Assembly: GCA_022496805.1 (NCBI GenBank)
Contig: CM040100.1
Coordinates: 13,235,009-13,299,008, forward strand
DNA length: 64,000 bases
Reading direction: 5' to 3'
Source: Pohlia nutans
Lineage: Eukaryota; Streptophyta; Bryopsida; Bryales; Mniaceae
The position numbers were made by a program, and so were the translations under genes. The notes under the pieces were generated by a model. It did not search any database and had not been told where the DNA came from. It saw only the letters and a list, made by a program, of their open reading frames with translations. Below, one piece after another: positions 22,483-35,148 of this stretch. Each line of letters opens with the position of its first letter. The first letter of the stretch is position 1.

Positions 22483-23029
22483 TTAGCCTTTTGACGCGCC
22501 TGCGACCATATAATGGACGACGAACAAATTGCAACCTTTCTCTTCATTACATCATGTACAATTTTTCATCCATCCAAATTTCTCTTGGTTCTTGTGCGAG
22601 TTGACTATCATTTGTACGGTATGGATCTTCAAAATAAGATATTGTGATTTTTGGAAAAACAACACAATTGGTTTATGTCAAGTTTCATTCTTAGTTCAAA
22701 AAGTGAGACCTTAAACATGATTTTTCAAAATAAGTAGAATCAAATAATGGAAACCATACCATCTCATTGTGCATATTATCCCAATTTCCTTACAATATTA
22801 AAAAAAAATTGTGTTAATTTGGGATTTTTAATTGAATTTCAAGAGAAAAGTTTGCAAAATTAATTAAAAAAATATTAACAAAGAATATGATGAATCCAAC
22901 TGTACAGATGTGATCATCACATTGACATTTACAACTAAACTTTTTATACCAACTCCAATTTTGTTTTTCATCAAACATTTTATAACGAATCTTTGAAAAC
23001 AATGTTGAATCGGGACATTAAAGGGTTAA
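22483..23029 (-). mobile_element. TTAA element family A, copy 4 (reverse)
   Basis: The 547-bp copy begins TTAGCCTTTTGACGCGCC (left TTAA eroded to TTAG) and ends GGGACATTAAAGGGTTAA. The subterminal block reads CCATATAATGGACG. The interior matches the other family A copies throughout. Confidence 0.78.
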
Positions 23030-23079
23030 ACTCTGAAAAATAGTAAGCCACATATGGATTGTGCAATCATGATATGCAA

Positions 23080-24531
23080 TTAACCCCTAAAGCCCGAGGG
23101 GTATTGGACAAAACATAGATAACACGCAATTCACTATTTATGCATTTGGCCAAGTGCGCTCATTTCATAAGCATATTTGACTTTAAAAAAAATTGGTTAA
23201 AAAGTTCTCTAAAAAACATCAATGTTGTCTTTCTACAATCACTTATATTGTAAACAAATAATTATTTTAATTATTTTTTATTCTTATCTTTATCTTTTTT
23301 TTATCTTTTTTTTTTTTATCTTGATTTCTTTCTTGTCTTCTTTCTTGTCTTCCTCTTGTCTTTCTTCTTGTCTTTCTTCTTGTTTTTTTTTTCTTCTACT
23401 TTTTCTTCATCTATGGCTGCTGAACCCTAAACAATGGGAGCAAAGAAGGTTTCTTTTTTTCTTTTTTCTTTTTTCTTTTTTGTGTTGTACTTTATTTGGC
23501 CGTGGGGTGTTAGTGAACCCTAAATGGCGGCCGCCTAAAGAAAAAAGGAAAAAAAAAAAACTTTATTTGGCCGTGGCGCGCTACTAAACCCTACACTACG
23601 GTCGCCCAAAAAAATAAAATAAAAATTAATTAATTAAAATTTTTTATTTTTTATTTTTTGCTTTGCTTTGCTTTGCTTCCATTATTTAGGGTTCACCAGC
23701 CACAGTTGAAGAAAAAGTAGAAGAAATAAAAAGACAAGAAAGAAGACAAAAGAAAGACAAGAGGAAGAGAAGAAAGAAGACAATAAAGAAATCAAGATAA
23801 AAGAGAAAAGATAAGAATAAAAAATAAAAGATAAAAGAAAAGATAAATATAAGAATAAAAAATAATTAAAATAATTGTTTGTTTACAATGTAAGGGATTG
23901 AAGAAAGACAATAATCGTCGGTTTAAAAAAAAATTAAACAAAATATTTTATGCGCTTGGGGACCAAATGCATGATTATATGGCCAAGCGCGTAAATAGCG
24001 AATTGTGTGTTAGATGTGTTATAATATGTGCCTTTCATATGTTTGATAAAGTTTGGTTCAATAGACAAATGTAATGCATCATCTCTACAAACTACTCATA
24101 TGGTCAAACTTCCAAAAAAAGCTTTGGATTTTATTTTAATGAATTTAAAAGCATTAACCTTTGAAAATTTGTATAAATTTTACTTTTCACTTTTAGAGTT
24201 TAAAGTTGTGCATGATTAGTTAAAATTGGTTTATCTATTGTAAACTTTAAAAAAGAAAAAGAAATGATGGAGGGAACATCATTACTTTCTCCAAATAGCA
24301 AATTTTATAATACTTAGACAATGTTGAGGTGATTCACTTTGAAAATTCTCCTTGGTGGAGTTTAACTCGGATTGACATAATTCAAATTGCATTGGAAAGT
24401 AGACTTGATGCAGTATTTTTAAGTATTTTTTATTTTCTCAAAAACTTATTTTTTTGCTCCGGGCAACCTGTTAAAAACAGGTAGCGACGAAAAAATGGTC
24501 TTTTGGGAGCTTAGGGATTCAGAAGAGAAGA
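23080..24531 (+). mobile_element. TTAA element family H, copy 1, with a foldback insertion
   Basis: It starts TTAACCCCTAAAGCCCGAGG and ends GAGCTTAGGGATTCA, with the right TTAA changed to TTCA. A better copy lies at 62664-63197. Removing the 890-bp foldback and its duplication leaves about 557 bp, against 534 bp in the other copy. Confidence 0.75.
23121..24010. mobile_element. 890-bp foldback element
   Basis: The two halves are imperfect reverse complements. They run from AACACGCAATTCACTATTTA and GGCCAAGTGCGC on the left to GGCCAAGCGCGTAAATAGCG and AATTGTGTGT on the right. TAGAT flanks the element at 23116-23120 and 24011-24015, and the empty site is seen in family H copy 2. The arms include long pyrimidine (left) and purine (right) tracts. 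The centre (about 23410-23700) holds several AACCCTAAA words. An apparent ORF at 23222 is a by-product of the T-rich arm. Confidence 0.8.
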
Positions 24532-26556
24532 TACACTACACAGAAATCATCGGCCCAAGGTATTTTTGAACAGCCACACTAATAAATTAAAATTCCAAAA
24601 TATTGTGGTAGAATTCATCCAAATTTGATGAAAATTTGTTCAAACATATGAGAATTTGTCCAAATGGATGAATGTACCTACAACAATTATCCACCTACAT
24701 TATATGGTGATTCTAGTGTAGCTTGAGTGATTTTGAGGGCCCCGTCCCACTTACATTATCCAATGTCAGAGTCGTTCACCAACCTATACACATCCATTTT
24801 TCCAGAGCTAGAGAGCTATCCAAAGTGTTGAAAGAGATGTTCTTACTTCAATAAGGTATAGGATATTGTTTGCATCACTTTAAGCATTTCAACATATGTA
24901 GGAGTGTGATTTCTGAAGATATATAAAGTTGCCGAGAGATCTTTGATTATAGAAGCATAATTTTTTGAGATCAAATATTTATGCAATTTCCAAGTGGGAG
25001 ATCGTACACCACTCTAAGTTACAACATGCAACTCCATTTCATTCACATCCAAGTTATGCTTCCACTACTTACCAAGAAGTTCAACCACAAGGGCATAAAT
25101 TCATGAATTGTTGTTGGTGACAAGGATTAGTAAAAGAGATAGAATCAGGAATTAATGACTTTAGTATCTTTTAAAATGTGCAGTTGCTATGCATAGTACT
25201 AATTGCAAAGCAGGTCTATATTTTTCTCTACATGTATGTGAAAATTCTATAAAATTTAAAGAAGTCTTACATGGTCAAGTGACATTTTTGCAACGTCTAA
25301 TTTTTGGTGAAGTCATTCTGCATCTGTCAATAGATGATAATAATCATTGGTTAATAATTAGTTTGATACAAATTAATTCAAAAAATGAAAGTTGAAAAAT
25401 TTTGAAAATTATTTAGTAATGCTGAAAAGGGAATTAATATAGCAAAAGGACATAGTGGGTTATAAACTTGTTCCATTTCTTACAATTTGATTAGAGAACA
25501 AAGGATTGATATTCGAGGAGGTGATATTAAAGAGACATGATTTGAAGATTAGTACAATCATGAATGGTTTTACTACAGAAAAGACATATAGGTGGTTTTG
25601 TAATTTCAAAAAACATTTTTCATAACAATACTCACATTTCCTATATGACATGAAACATGATTTTATGTTGTGTACAAATATGATTGGACAACTTCCACAT
25701 GTCGAGTTGTGGGCACATGTCAAGTCTCCCCACGAGGTGCAATTAGAGAGGGAGGAGCATACTCCAAAACTGTCAGAAAGGATGGCTTTGTACGTAGTAC
25801 TTTGAGATATGGTTGCCACTTGTCAGGCCAAGTTCAACCCAACTGTACACAAAACATCACGTACAAACTTTTGTTTCACCGGCCACTGTTGAAAAGAGCG
25901 AAACAGAAGCAAGATTGATGCATAGGGGCGGGTGGATCATTTGATGTAGTACAGCCTACCCTTCATAGAATGACAATCCACAATATGACGATATATTATT
26001 GTTTCAAGGAATACACATGTTGAATAATAGATAGATAAATAGTTAGAAACTCCGGTCTCTTTTTGAGGCCGGCGTGAATAACATGTCCGTTCGTAATGTC
26101 AATGACTCAGTGCCCACCGGACAAAGGGTCATTGGTGTGAATAATTTATAAAGTAAGAATCAACCCAAAACATAACATTCAGTAACTTTCATGCCTACTG
26201 CCTTTCCTTCATGCACTTTGCTCATCACCTTGAGCCTCCACCTGTCCACTTAGCTATTGATGAAGTATTGTTGGGTGTGGAATATTCCACACCATCTACT
26301 GTAGAGCTAAGGCACAGACAATGCATGCTACTGAATGTTATGAACCGTCCCTGACCTTTAAATTATCTCTAGGTCAATCTTGCATAATAAGTAGATTTTG
26401 GCACCTTACTAATAATGAGAATGTGCACAATCTGAACATGAGAATCTAGGGACGATTTAAGGTCAACCTATAGTCAGAACTTTGAAAATTCATAACTTAT
26501 TCATCTGGTGTCCAAATATTACACGCTAAAGTGCATAGGAATCCTCATTCACTTGC
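24532..26556. other. Intergenic, mostly unrecognised AT-rich sequence
   Basis: No convincing gene. A short frame at 25189-25395 contains NNHWLIISLIQI, which recalls Ulp1-type protease cores, but there is no supporting context. A 100-bp block at about 26031-26140 recurs at 34125-34225 and is listed separately. Confidence 0.4.
26031..26140. repeat. Conserved 100-bp block, copy 1
   Basis: GGCCGGCGTGAATAA, GTCCGTTCGTAATGTCAATG and GCCCACCGGACAAAGGG are shared with 34125-34225. The flanks are dissimilar except for a preceding AGATAGATA. TGTCCG and CGGACA can pair within it. The type is unknown. Confidence 0.6.
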
Positions 26557-27140
26557 CAATCCTAACTGCCCAAATGTCTATTTTTTGGACGATGTATAGA
26601 TTTCATCCAAATTTTCTCATCCGTCATGTACTTTTTGTAGTGTGGATTTTTTACTATAGATTTTATGGGAAATTAGCTTCATGTATGTGTTATCCGATTA
26701 GAAAGGGGATGATTTGTGAAATTTTTATGCCTCATTTCATGTTGCATTGATTCACCAAAAAATTCTAAAATCTTAGTTCGAAATAGTTCAAAAGTGCTCT
26801 TGAAAAAGTCAACTCATAGAAGTAAACAACCAAAAAATCTCCAAAAATCACAACACTTAGAGTATTACATTTCAACCCATCACAAAAAAATCATCTACAA
26901 ATTGTCAATATCTTGTTTGTAATCAAATTTCAAATTAATTTTGAATTTTAAGTTTCAAAATTTATACAAAATATTGGTGATAGCAATCATAGATCTAACC
27001 GCACAGATAGAATCTAAAATTCATAAATGTACAACTTTTATCCATACATCGAGTTCAAAATACCCCTCTTTGTTGCATTTTATAATGCATTTTTGCAAAA
27101 CTGTCCAATCTGGGGAGGGTTGCGGACATTTCGGGGTTAA
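26557..27140 (-). mobile_element. TTAA element family B, copy 5
   Basis: The 584-bp copy has an eroded left end (CAATCCTAACTGCCC) and a right end GGACATTTCGGGGTTAA. The subterminal palindrome region reads TGTCTATTTTTTGGACG. The interior follows family B without interruption. Confidence 0.75.
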
Positions 27141-29555
27141 TGCTAAGAAATAAGCTCAGTTGGTTTGCTTGACGATCATAGGTATTCTGCCACCTTGAAA
27201 GTAGGGCTTCCAAAACATGTCATAATAGAGAGGGACAAAAGTACTGAATCAACCATAGGGATGTAGAAAGATATGGAAGTGGTCAAGACTGATAACTCCG
27301 TTCATGGGAGAGAGGCTTCGACACGGGTCCATATCCTTATCTTTGGGCTACCGTCCATTGGGCCGACCTCCTTTATACATGCAGCTATGTCATTCACTGG
27401 GACAAAAAAGTTTTCTCCTTTGGTACCATGCTTTTGTGGGTCCTGTGAGGTACAGTTCAGGGCCCAATGTAACATGCTTTTCAATGTCTACGTTAGTACG
27501 TTTTGTATAGAATTTTTCTCACCTTTTTCTGATGTGATCGATCACCTGACTGGGTTGGCATTCTTGCGTCTTGACTGCCCCTTCCCAAGTCCCCACGTGT
27601 AGCTTGTTTAGCCCTCCCAAAAATCCAATGTGAATTAAAAATATTAATAGCAAAATTGCAATCCTTACAGCATTCCTACCAGCCACTGGTATCCTCAAAT
27701 TTCTTGCTAAAAAATTGTGGTCTCGAATTGACTTGGGAAGAGCGTTCGAGGTTGGTATATTGCTTGTGGATAGCAGCCATACTCTTTTTCTATGGTAGAA
27801 TTTAGGTTTGGGTTGGTATATCGCGTTCGGAAATAGGGACACTAGTGTCTCTTGTGGGCATGCTTTTAGTCATTCATAACATTTAAACTTGTCCTATTTG
27901 TGGGAACCATCCTTTTGGAGCCTATGTAAAAGTGAGTAGTTTCTTATTTAATATGATTATTTTTATTAAAGAGAATTGTAGAAGTTTAAAGAGAAAGGAT
28001 TCAAAGAGGATTCAAAGAAAGAAATAAAAGATTTTAAGAAAGTGGTATAAAATTCTTTGTTTGCTAATTTGTCTTCTCCACAATTTTTTTTTCCTCATTT
28101 CTCTCTGTCACAATTACCACTTGAGATAAAATTGCACTAAGTGAGATACAAATTTGGAATCAATTGGTATCTTTGTGCACAAAAGGTATATGTTACCACT
28201 TATCTTAGGAGTATGACAAAACCATTCTTAATGATAGTTTTTTTTTTTTTTTTATAAGATAATTATGCAATTCATTCATTTTCTTATCTAGTTTCATGTT
28301 TTATATGTTCGATCCTATGGAAGTATCTATACCCTTGTTTTCACAACGTTGATTCCAATCGTTACTTTGATTTCGTATGACCATTAACTAGTTAGTGGTT
28401 TTCAAAGGTACATTTATCGTTCAAGATTTAATATAAACTTTGTTATAGCTCAACCTTTATAGTTACTTAAACGGCGTTTTTAGAATTGAATCACACCAAA
28501 TAGTATATAAATGTTGTTGCTCAGGTTAACTCTAGTTTAATTGAATTGTAGGATATTTTGTATCATGCAAGCTTATATGTTTGTGTACTACCTTGCCTTA
28601 TTTAAATCTGTTGCATGCAATTCATCTTTCATTTTTTATCGTGGTCACACATTGTTATGTCTGTTATGAATGACGTTAAGGAGATGGCGAGATGCAACAC
28701 TCACAACATATCAACATTAAACTAATAGAGTGTCATAACGTTGCATTGGTGTTTACAACATTCTCATTATACATCCTACCACTATTGTAAGCACCTCTCT
28801 CTTACAACATTCATTTACGAACGTTTAGCCCTGTATAAGACAATACAAACGTACCCCAAAATAGTCTACATTCATAACGTGTATGCATTTATCAATGCAT
28901 AAGACATGACAACAAATCACCACATATAACGTTTCTATCGTTTGCTTATAGACCACTACATATATTAAACTAATACAATACTTCAAAATATGTTTGGGCT
29001 AACCTAACTCACATCCCATATCAATACACCATGCTGTAATTACGAAACCATACTCTAGTAGTGTTATAAATGTTCAACCATACAATACCATAAGAGAGCA
29101 ATAATACAAATCTTTTGCATTCTAGTTGAACAAACGTTCATTAATATAGAACAACTCTACACTCCTAAACACACAACGTTTACAACATTCAATTACATGT
29201 AATACATAGAAAGTAAGAAAAAAGCATTGCTTTAATTCTGTAGCCTAAACATCTTTACACTAACAACGTTTTGCATGATAAAACATTTGAGTGATATTAA
29301 ACCAACAACTTCTACAGCTAAAAAACTCCTTTAAGTATTGAGGCCTACACCTTTAAACTAATAGTCCTTTTTGGACTTACTAAAACGTTCTAATGGTGGT
29401 GACTTATGCATTTATACTACCACCTAAGCGATGCAAACTTTAACAACATCATTGTGACATTCCCATATTAATATCACTAGCTAGCGGTTAGAGTAGCGAA
29501 TCTTCATAAATTAAAAACCTTAATTATTGAGCGGAGCATGTAGGGTTTGTGATAA
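27141..29555. other. Intergenic, nothing recognised
   Basis: A 2.4-kb stretch, part of it AT-rich. The frame at 27273-27602 has no family resemblance and no splice context. I could not match the region to other repeats in the window. Confidence 0.45.
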
Positions 29556-31082
29556 GGCCAAAATATGGCTTATGAATGTAACTCACTATTCAATTCCACT
29601 TGCTATATGGATGATTTACATCCAATTCTTTTCATGAAGGATTTTTGTTGGTCATACTACCTCTTCAGGTTAAATTCAGATCATTCAAGCTATTTTTGTA
29701 TTTTGCATGGAGTCCCAACTACAAAAAGAGTCGTAAAAACGGTTCACCAAGTAGTTAGTGTATTTTGGATTTTTCTATTTTTTCCACTTAAACTAAATTT
29801 AGGCCATAAAAATGGGTTCTATTGCATGTGAGCTGAATTAACAAAATAAAGCTTACCAAATCTAGTTTCTACTCCACTTTGAATTTTTGGAAAACTCTGA
29901 AAATTGAGTGTTTTATTGAAGTTACAAGTTTCACATATATTACCATGGTGTAGCAAATAAATCTAAACTTAGATACACGGGTGATTTTCATTTACCGTAA
30001 TGCTCTTCATTGTACTTTACACCTTTTTTTAAAAAATCAAAATTTTTTAGTACATTTTGTAATTGATATGAATTTTCTTTCACTTCAAGAAATCATATAA
30101 CTTTCAAATTTTCACGAAAATTTATGAAAAAAATCATGATTTGTAGTACATTACATTCTATAACTATAGTGTTGTTCACCCGTTACTGCTTAGTTTGATT
30201 CTTACTGATATAGTAACTTCTTGGAACTAGAGTGAAAGATGACATTTGCCATTATATGAGGGAATTTAGTAGGAATCAAGCAAGTGAGACAAAATTAATA
30301 TGCGAAAACAAAGAGCATCCAAGAGCATCCAAGAGAATCTTTGAAACTTTAGTAGGGATACAAAGTTTAGGACTGAACACTGTAGTGTAGACATAAGACT
30401 TCATCTACTAAAAATACTTAACCCCTAAAGGACCATAGCTATATTCCTCTCCAAAACTCCAAAGTACCCCTTCTCATAAAAAGACAAATAGTTTTTGATC
30501 TATGACCTTTTTGACCAATCCAACCGTAGGATATTTCAAGCAACTTGAATATATTACCACCTACAAATTTTCAACCGTTCAGGGTTCTTCAGTAGTAAGA
30601 TTATAAGCTTCAAAGTTGGTTGCATCTTTTTTTCTGGCTTGCTGCCCATAGTTGAAACTTTTTGAAAATGCCGAAAATGCAAAGTTTAGTCTCAAATTTG
30701 GTAAAATGAATTTGGCAATTGTGTGCATGAGGTGTTAGCTCATTGTGTGCAAAAATTTAGATGCATAGCTCATTGTATGAAAATTTTCAGGAACTGCCCA
30801 CAATTAGGTTTTTCACCTTGCATGATTGTATCTTTTGATTTATACATCACCTACGTACGCAAATTACCATCCCATCTTCGTTACAAAGAGTAGAATCACC
30901 ACAAAAAATCTCAAGAATTGAGGATCAATACTCATTCCACAGTGAGCTGACCGAACTTGAAAAATCAGCCTTGGTCCTTGAGGGGTTAAATTGAATACTT
31001 ATCTTATTTACAGTGGCAACAGTGGCAAAATTGAGTGTGACATGTAAAACATGATTCCATGGTCAGAGCATGTAGGGGTTAA
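29556..31082 (-). mobile_element. TTAA element family P, copy 2 (reverse), with nested insertions
   Basis: The right end is GAGCATGTAGGGGTTAA. The left end fades out at about 29556, so that terminus is lost. It is the reverse complement of 2475-4162 without that copy's two insertions. It carries its own: family G at 30418-30989 and an insertion of about 245 bp at roughly 30152-30395 with ACTATAGTG/CACTGTAGT-like ends. Confidence 0.72.
30418..30989 (-). mobile_element. TTAA element family G, copy 2 (reverse)
   Basis: The 572-bp element has ends TTAACCCCTAAAGGACCAT and TTGGTCCTTGAGGGGTTAA. It aligns end to end with the copy at 21813 in the opposite orientation. The target TTAA within family P is intact in the copy at 2475. 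Confidence 0.83.
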
Positions 31083-31916
31083 GGTTGTCTGAATCAAAAC
31101 TTAAGAAAGGAATTCCTTAGGAGTTGGTCACATTGACCTTAGCTTTTTATAAATATGCTAAAGAAAGGTCACAGACATGTGATTGGAAACTTTCCACATG
31201 GCAAGTTCTGAGCACATGTACATTGGTGACAAAAGGAGTGATATAAAAGAGTTCTGAGTGTATCCATAAATGTGAATTCCTTCATGCTTTTGAACCAACA
31301 TTATTTAACACCAGTGACGTGGGACCTAGCAAGCTGAGCTCTCATGGATTGGCTGAAAGGTGTAAATTAAAGATGGTTGCTGCAACTCAATTTCAAGAGC
31401 CGGTAGGGACATCAATCGCATAAAAAACCTGCAGTTTGGATCGAATCAATCCCCACTTACCCAGGCGACGGAACTGGCCACACAATAACTTATTATCATT
31501 TTTATTAAAAACGAAATCGTCATACATGCTGATCCTCAAGATTTTATGTTACGACTCCCGCACCGACCAATTCGAGGCCCCGCACGGACTGCGAGAAACG
31601 CTGTCCGATTTCCATTGCTTCGGACTCTGCACAACTTGCATGTGACGATTTTGGCCTGTTCGGTCATCACTGTTTTTAATTTCTAGCTACTTCAGTTGCT
31701 CTACAATTCAGCTTGACCTCCCACAAGTTTCCATTCCACCAGTGACCGGCCATCTGTAGCATCAATTGCAAGCGTATCTAGACCACTTCTCGAAAGCCAC
31801 AACCTTCCTATCTCTACAGATAGAATCAGACATAATATTATTATTTCGTTGTTTGTTCCACGGGTGGAGATCGAACTTGGGTCGATCCTTTGTTGATGCT
31901 AGATCGACTGTTAGTA
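31083..31916. other. Intergenic region of more balanced base composition
   Basis: A dispersed repeat shared with 7905-8005 lies at about 31175-31265. The rest is less AT-rich and not matched elsewhere. A frame of 69 codons at 31436 is unsupported. Confidence 0.4.
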
Positions 31917-32562
31917 AGAAGACATATCACTCCATCACGAGAATTGCAGGAAGTCATTGATCGATAAACTGTTTCGACCTACGTGTGTAAGTTTCGGTCT
32001 TGACCAAGTCTCTGAATCGATTCAATTGACATTGTGAGGACATGGTTGATTTTATATATATCTGTGTACACGAAGTTGGCAAGGATTGTTGATCACGACA
32101 AAGCCTACTAGTAAGGTTGCACGAAGATATATCATTCTATCTCGTGAATTAATTGCAGGAAGTTCTTGGACGCGTCGATCGATAAACAGGTTTCGAGCTA
32201 GCTAGGTGTGTACGTTTCGGTCTTGACCAAGTCTCAAGCTGCTCTGAATCGATTCAATTGGACATGGTTGATATCCGTGTACACGAAGTTGGCATGGATT
32301 GTTGAACACGACTAAGCCTAGTAAGGTTGTACAGGTTAATTAGTACGAAGATATATCATTCCAGATATCACGAGATCGAATTGCAGGAAGTTCTTCGACG
32401 CATCGATCGATATTAAGCTATTTCGAGCTAGCTAAGTGTGTACGTTTCGGTCTTGACCAAGTCTCTAAATCGATTCAATTGACGTTGTAAGGACGTGGTT
32501 GATTCTATATATATAAAATCACGAAGTTGGCAAGAATTGTTGATCACGACAAAGCCTAGTTG
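31917..32562 (+). repeat. Tandem triplication, unit about 210-240 bp
   Basis: Three diverged units follow each other. Anchor GTTTCGGTCTTGACCAAGTC occurs at about 31991, 32214 and 32444. Anchor CACGAAGTTGGCA occurs at about 32069, 32282 and 32520. Each unit also has ATTGCAGGAAGT, a GATCGAT-rich segment and GAATCGATTCAATTG or a variant. No ORF runs through the units. Confidence 0.85.
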
Positions 32563-33943
32563 TCTCGATCCGACGGGGTGTACGTACTGGTAGCTAGCGC
32601 CCTCCTCGTGTAGAAATGGTCACGGGGTTTGACTGAGTGTCAACTAAATAAGTAAGCGCTTTTCGTCAGTGATCGATCAAAAGTACTAGATTATTGAGCT
32701 CGTGAGATTGAGCCTAATTGAGCCGACCGTGTGGTCAATGAGGTCGGGCGCCGGCCTTACTTGATTGAGTCTGTGGCGTGCGTTTTCATCTTCAGCCTTA
32801 CGAAAGTTTCTCTAGATGTTATTGGTACGAAATTGTTGAGGTCAATATATCATTTGCGTTGTTGAATCAGTGAACATTGGGTTACAGTGATTCTTGACGT
32901 CAATCTGATGACAGGTTTATCTTCCGTTAATTGTAGGGTGTGTAGAGGATTATATGCATGTTACTGCTTCATCGAAGTGAGGGATTTCAGCTAGCCAGCT
33001 GAGCCCACATCGATCGATCAACAGGGTTTGAAGTTGAAGAGATTTGCGGCTCCAATTTTCCTGCTCTTGGATCGATCGATTACAGGCTCCTCCGGCTCTC
33101 CACCTTGTGATCATCCATTCAGGTGCGACATAGGATTTAAATGATTTCCTGCTCTTCCTGTTTCTCTTTCGATCCTTCCATCTCCTGTCAATTGTCTCCC
33201 TTGATCGAACGAAGCACCCTCTTGAGTCTACACTCGGACTGGTACATTTTTTTCATAGAACGTAGGGTCAATATGTCAGCACCCTCTTTTAATTTCCTAT
33301 GAATCAGAAGAATCTGTCACGGATGAGAAATGAATGGGGCTGTCATAGAAATTAACAGGCAATGAAGGTCCACGGTGTGTTAGTATCGTTCTGCCATTTC
33401 TCTGCCAAATGAGATGTTGAGAACCCATCGTCAGTCTCCAAAAGTTCATTATGGCAGGAATCTCAGGGTATTAAAGTGATAATTTATGGCAGAGCCAGTG
33501 GCAGACAATGAATTTTATTTCAACGGTGAAAAGAAGAGGAATCTCAGTTTCCTTTGGAATTCATTGAGCAGTGATGGTGCCGTCATTTGGGTCATCAAGT
33601 GGCTGACTTGGCTTGCTTGCTCGCTGAATTTCATGAAGGTCTGTGTTTTTTCATTATGACGAGGGCGTCTCTCTTAATTTCTGGCTGTAGTGGTGTTGGT
33701 ACCCCTCTGCAATTCAAATTTCAAACAGTCAGTCAGATACTTCTTCACAGTGCAGGCCACCTTGGGCTTCACTCCAGTACGAGTACCTTTTTGAATACAT
33801 ATAATGTTCAAACTTATTTTCATGAGGGTATAAAGTAGAAAATGAAATATTACCAATTGTGTACAGTTTGTCGAACACAGTTAAAACATTTAAAAAAAAA
33901 AAAAACACTACTAACTCATGTTAATAGGTTTATCCACACTATG
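32563..33943. other. Intergenic, no gene recognised
   Basis: Several ATCGATCGAT words occur at about 33010-33080. No exon chain could be built on either strand. Confidence 0.4.
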
Positions 33944-34114
33944 GTAAATCATCCTATTTGTGTCATGTGACTCTTTATGTCACTTTGTGGTTAATATATA
34001 TTTATGTCCTACATTTAAATTTTTGATATGTACACTACTAATACATAATGGCACAAATAGTGTGACTTCTAAACTGTGGTGACTTTTAAATCGTAGCACA
34101 AATAGGGTGACTTC
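33944..34114. mobile_element. MITE family J, degenerate copy
   Basis: It has ends GTAAATCATCCTATTTGTG and CACAAATAGGGTGACTTC. An extra internal copy of the right terminus lies at about 34043-34060. A cleaner copy lies at 40146-40251, and a lone terminus (GGCACAATTAGGATGATTTAC) at about 34510. The target duplication is not resolved. Confidence 0.5.
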
Positions 34115-34124
34115 TAAATTGTGG

Positions 34125-34225
34125 CAGATAGATAGAAACACCGACCCTATAGAAAGGGCCGGCGTGAATAAAGTGTCCGTTCGTAATGTCAATGACCCGA
34201 TGCCCACCGGACAAAGGGACATTGG
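34125..34225. repeat. Conserved 100-bp block, copy 2
   Basis: It matches the block at 26031-26140 over GGCCGGCGTGAATAA, GTCCGTTCGTAATGTCAATG and GCCCACCGGACAAAGGG. GACCC and GGGAC segments can also pair. Confidence 0.6.
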
Positions 34226-34229
34226 AACA

Positions 34230-35148
34230 ATACTACTCTCCCCTTTCGAGGATGGACACTATAGTAACCAAAACAAAGTAAGAGTAACAGTAACAAAGGA
34301 AAAAAGTGAAGTAATGATGGTTGAGTGCTAGTTTGTATAAGGTATGATTAGAGTTAAGTTTTATCACCAAGCCATGAGTTCTTTGGTTGGTTGGTGAAGG
34401 GCGTTTTATCACATTTATGTGGTCTGGGTTCAAAACCAATTGGGCTCGTTGAGTAGTGGTGTGATCCACATGGCTTGGTGCTGCTAGTGAGTTATCATGG
34501 CAGGAATGAATTGTGGCACAATTAGGATGATTTACTAGTGTAGGAGAAAAGCCCTAGGAAAAGTGTGGTGTAAGGTCTGTAGATTCATCCCATTCGTAAG
34601 AAGAGTTCAGTGTGTTTCGCAATGGGTTTCTTCATTGGCTTTTAAATTTGTTTAAAAAGTAAAAATAGAATAAAAAAGTTTAAAAGGAATAACAAAACAA
34701 AACAAGACATATATGGAGCTGTCAGTTGCAGTCAAACCTGGAAAAGGTCGTTCCAGAGCTTGAATGAAAACCCTAGAAAATCCCTATGCCAGCTACTCAG
34801 CCGGCCTACTGTACTGTACAGAGATACGTGTACCGACCACACCATGTACTGTACAGTACTGTACATATACGGATACAGACGGGAGCCTGTAGTATAATAA
34901 AACCTGTGCACAAAGAATGCGTTTCGGCTGCTTGGGGGCGATCCCAACTCCCAACAGGCGATGCTCTTCTAGTGCCCGCATTGAACGGCAATCGTCTCGA
35001 GCAATGGCAAACCTCAGATCTTGCACTCACCCATTTACCTTTTGCAATTCTCAGTTTGCAGGAAAGAACAATTTGCGATACATAGAATCGAGGAAACAGT
35101 AGTGTAGGCGCTTTGGCGGCTTGGCGGAGGATGGTAGATTGAGTGAGA
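34230..35148 (+). promoter_or_regulatory. Upstream and 5' UTR region of the SAP-motif gene
   Basis: The region leads into the start codon at 35149. Overlapping CTGTAC palindromes cluster at about 34808-34866 (for example CTGTACTGTACAG and GTACTGTACAGTACTGTAC). They could be binding sites or a cruciform-prone tract. TATA-like TAGTATAATAAAA lies at about 34891. The transcription start is unknown. Confidence 0.4.

Noticed and set aside
23222..23587. 121-codon frame rich in Phe, Leu and Ser
   Set aside because: It is a by-product of the pyrimidine-rich arm of the 890-bp foldback. The composition follows the T/C tract.
25189..25395. Possible fragment of a transposon-borne Ulp1-like protease (NNHWLIISLIQI)
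   Set aside because: Only one short motif fits. The downstream catalytic Asp and Cys boxes are not visible and the flanks are non-coding.
31861..31910. tRNA-like T-arm and B-box resemblance (GAGATCGAACTTGGG)
   Set aside because: No cloverleaf, anticodon arm or A box can be formed around it.
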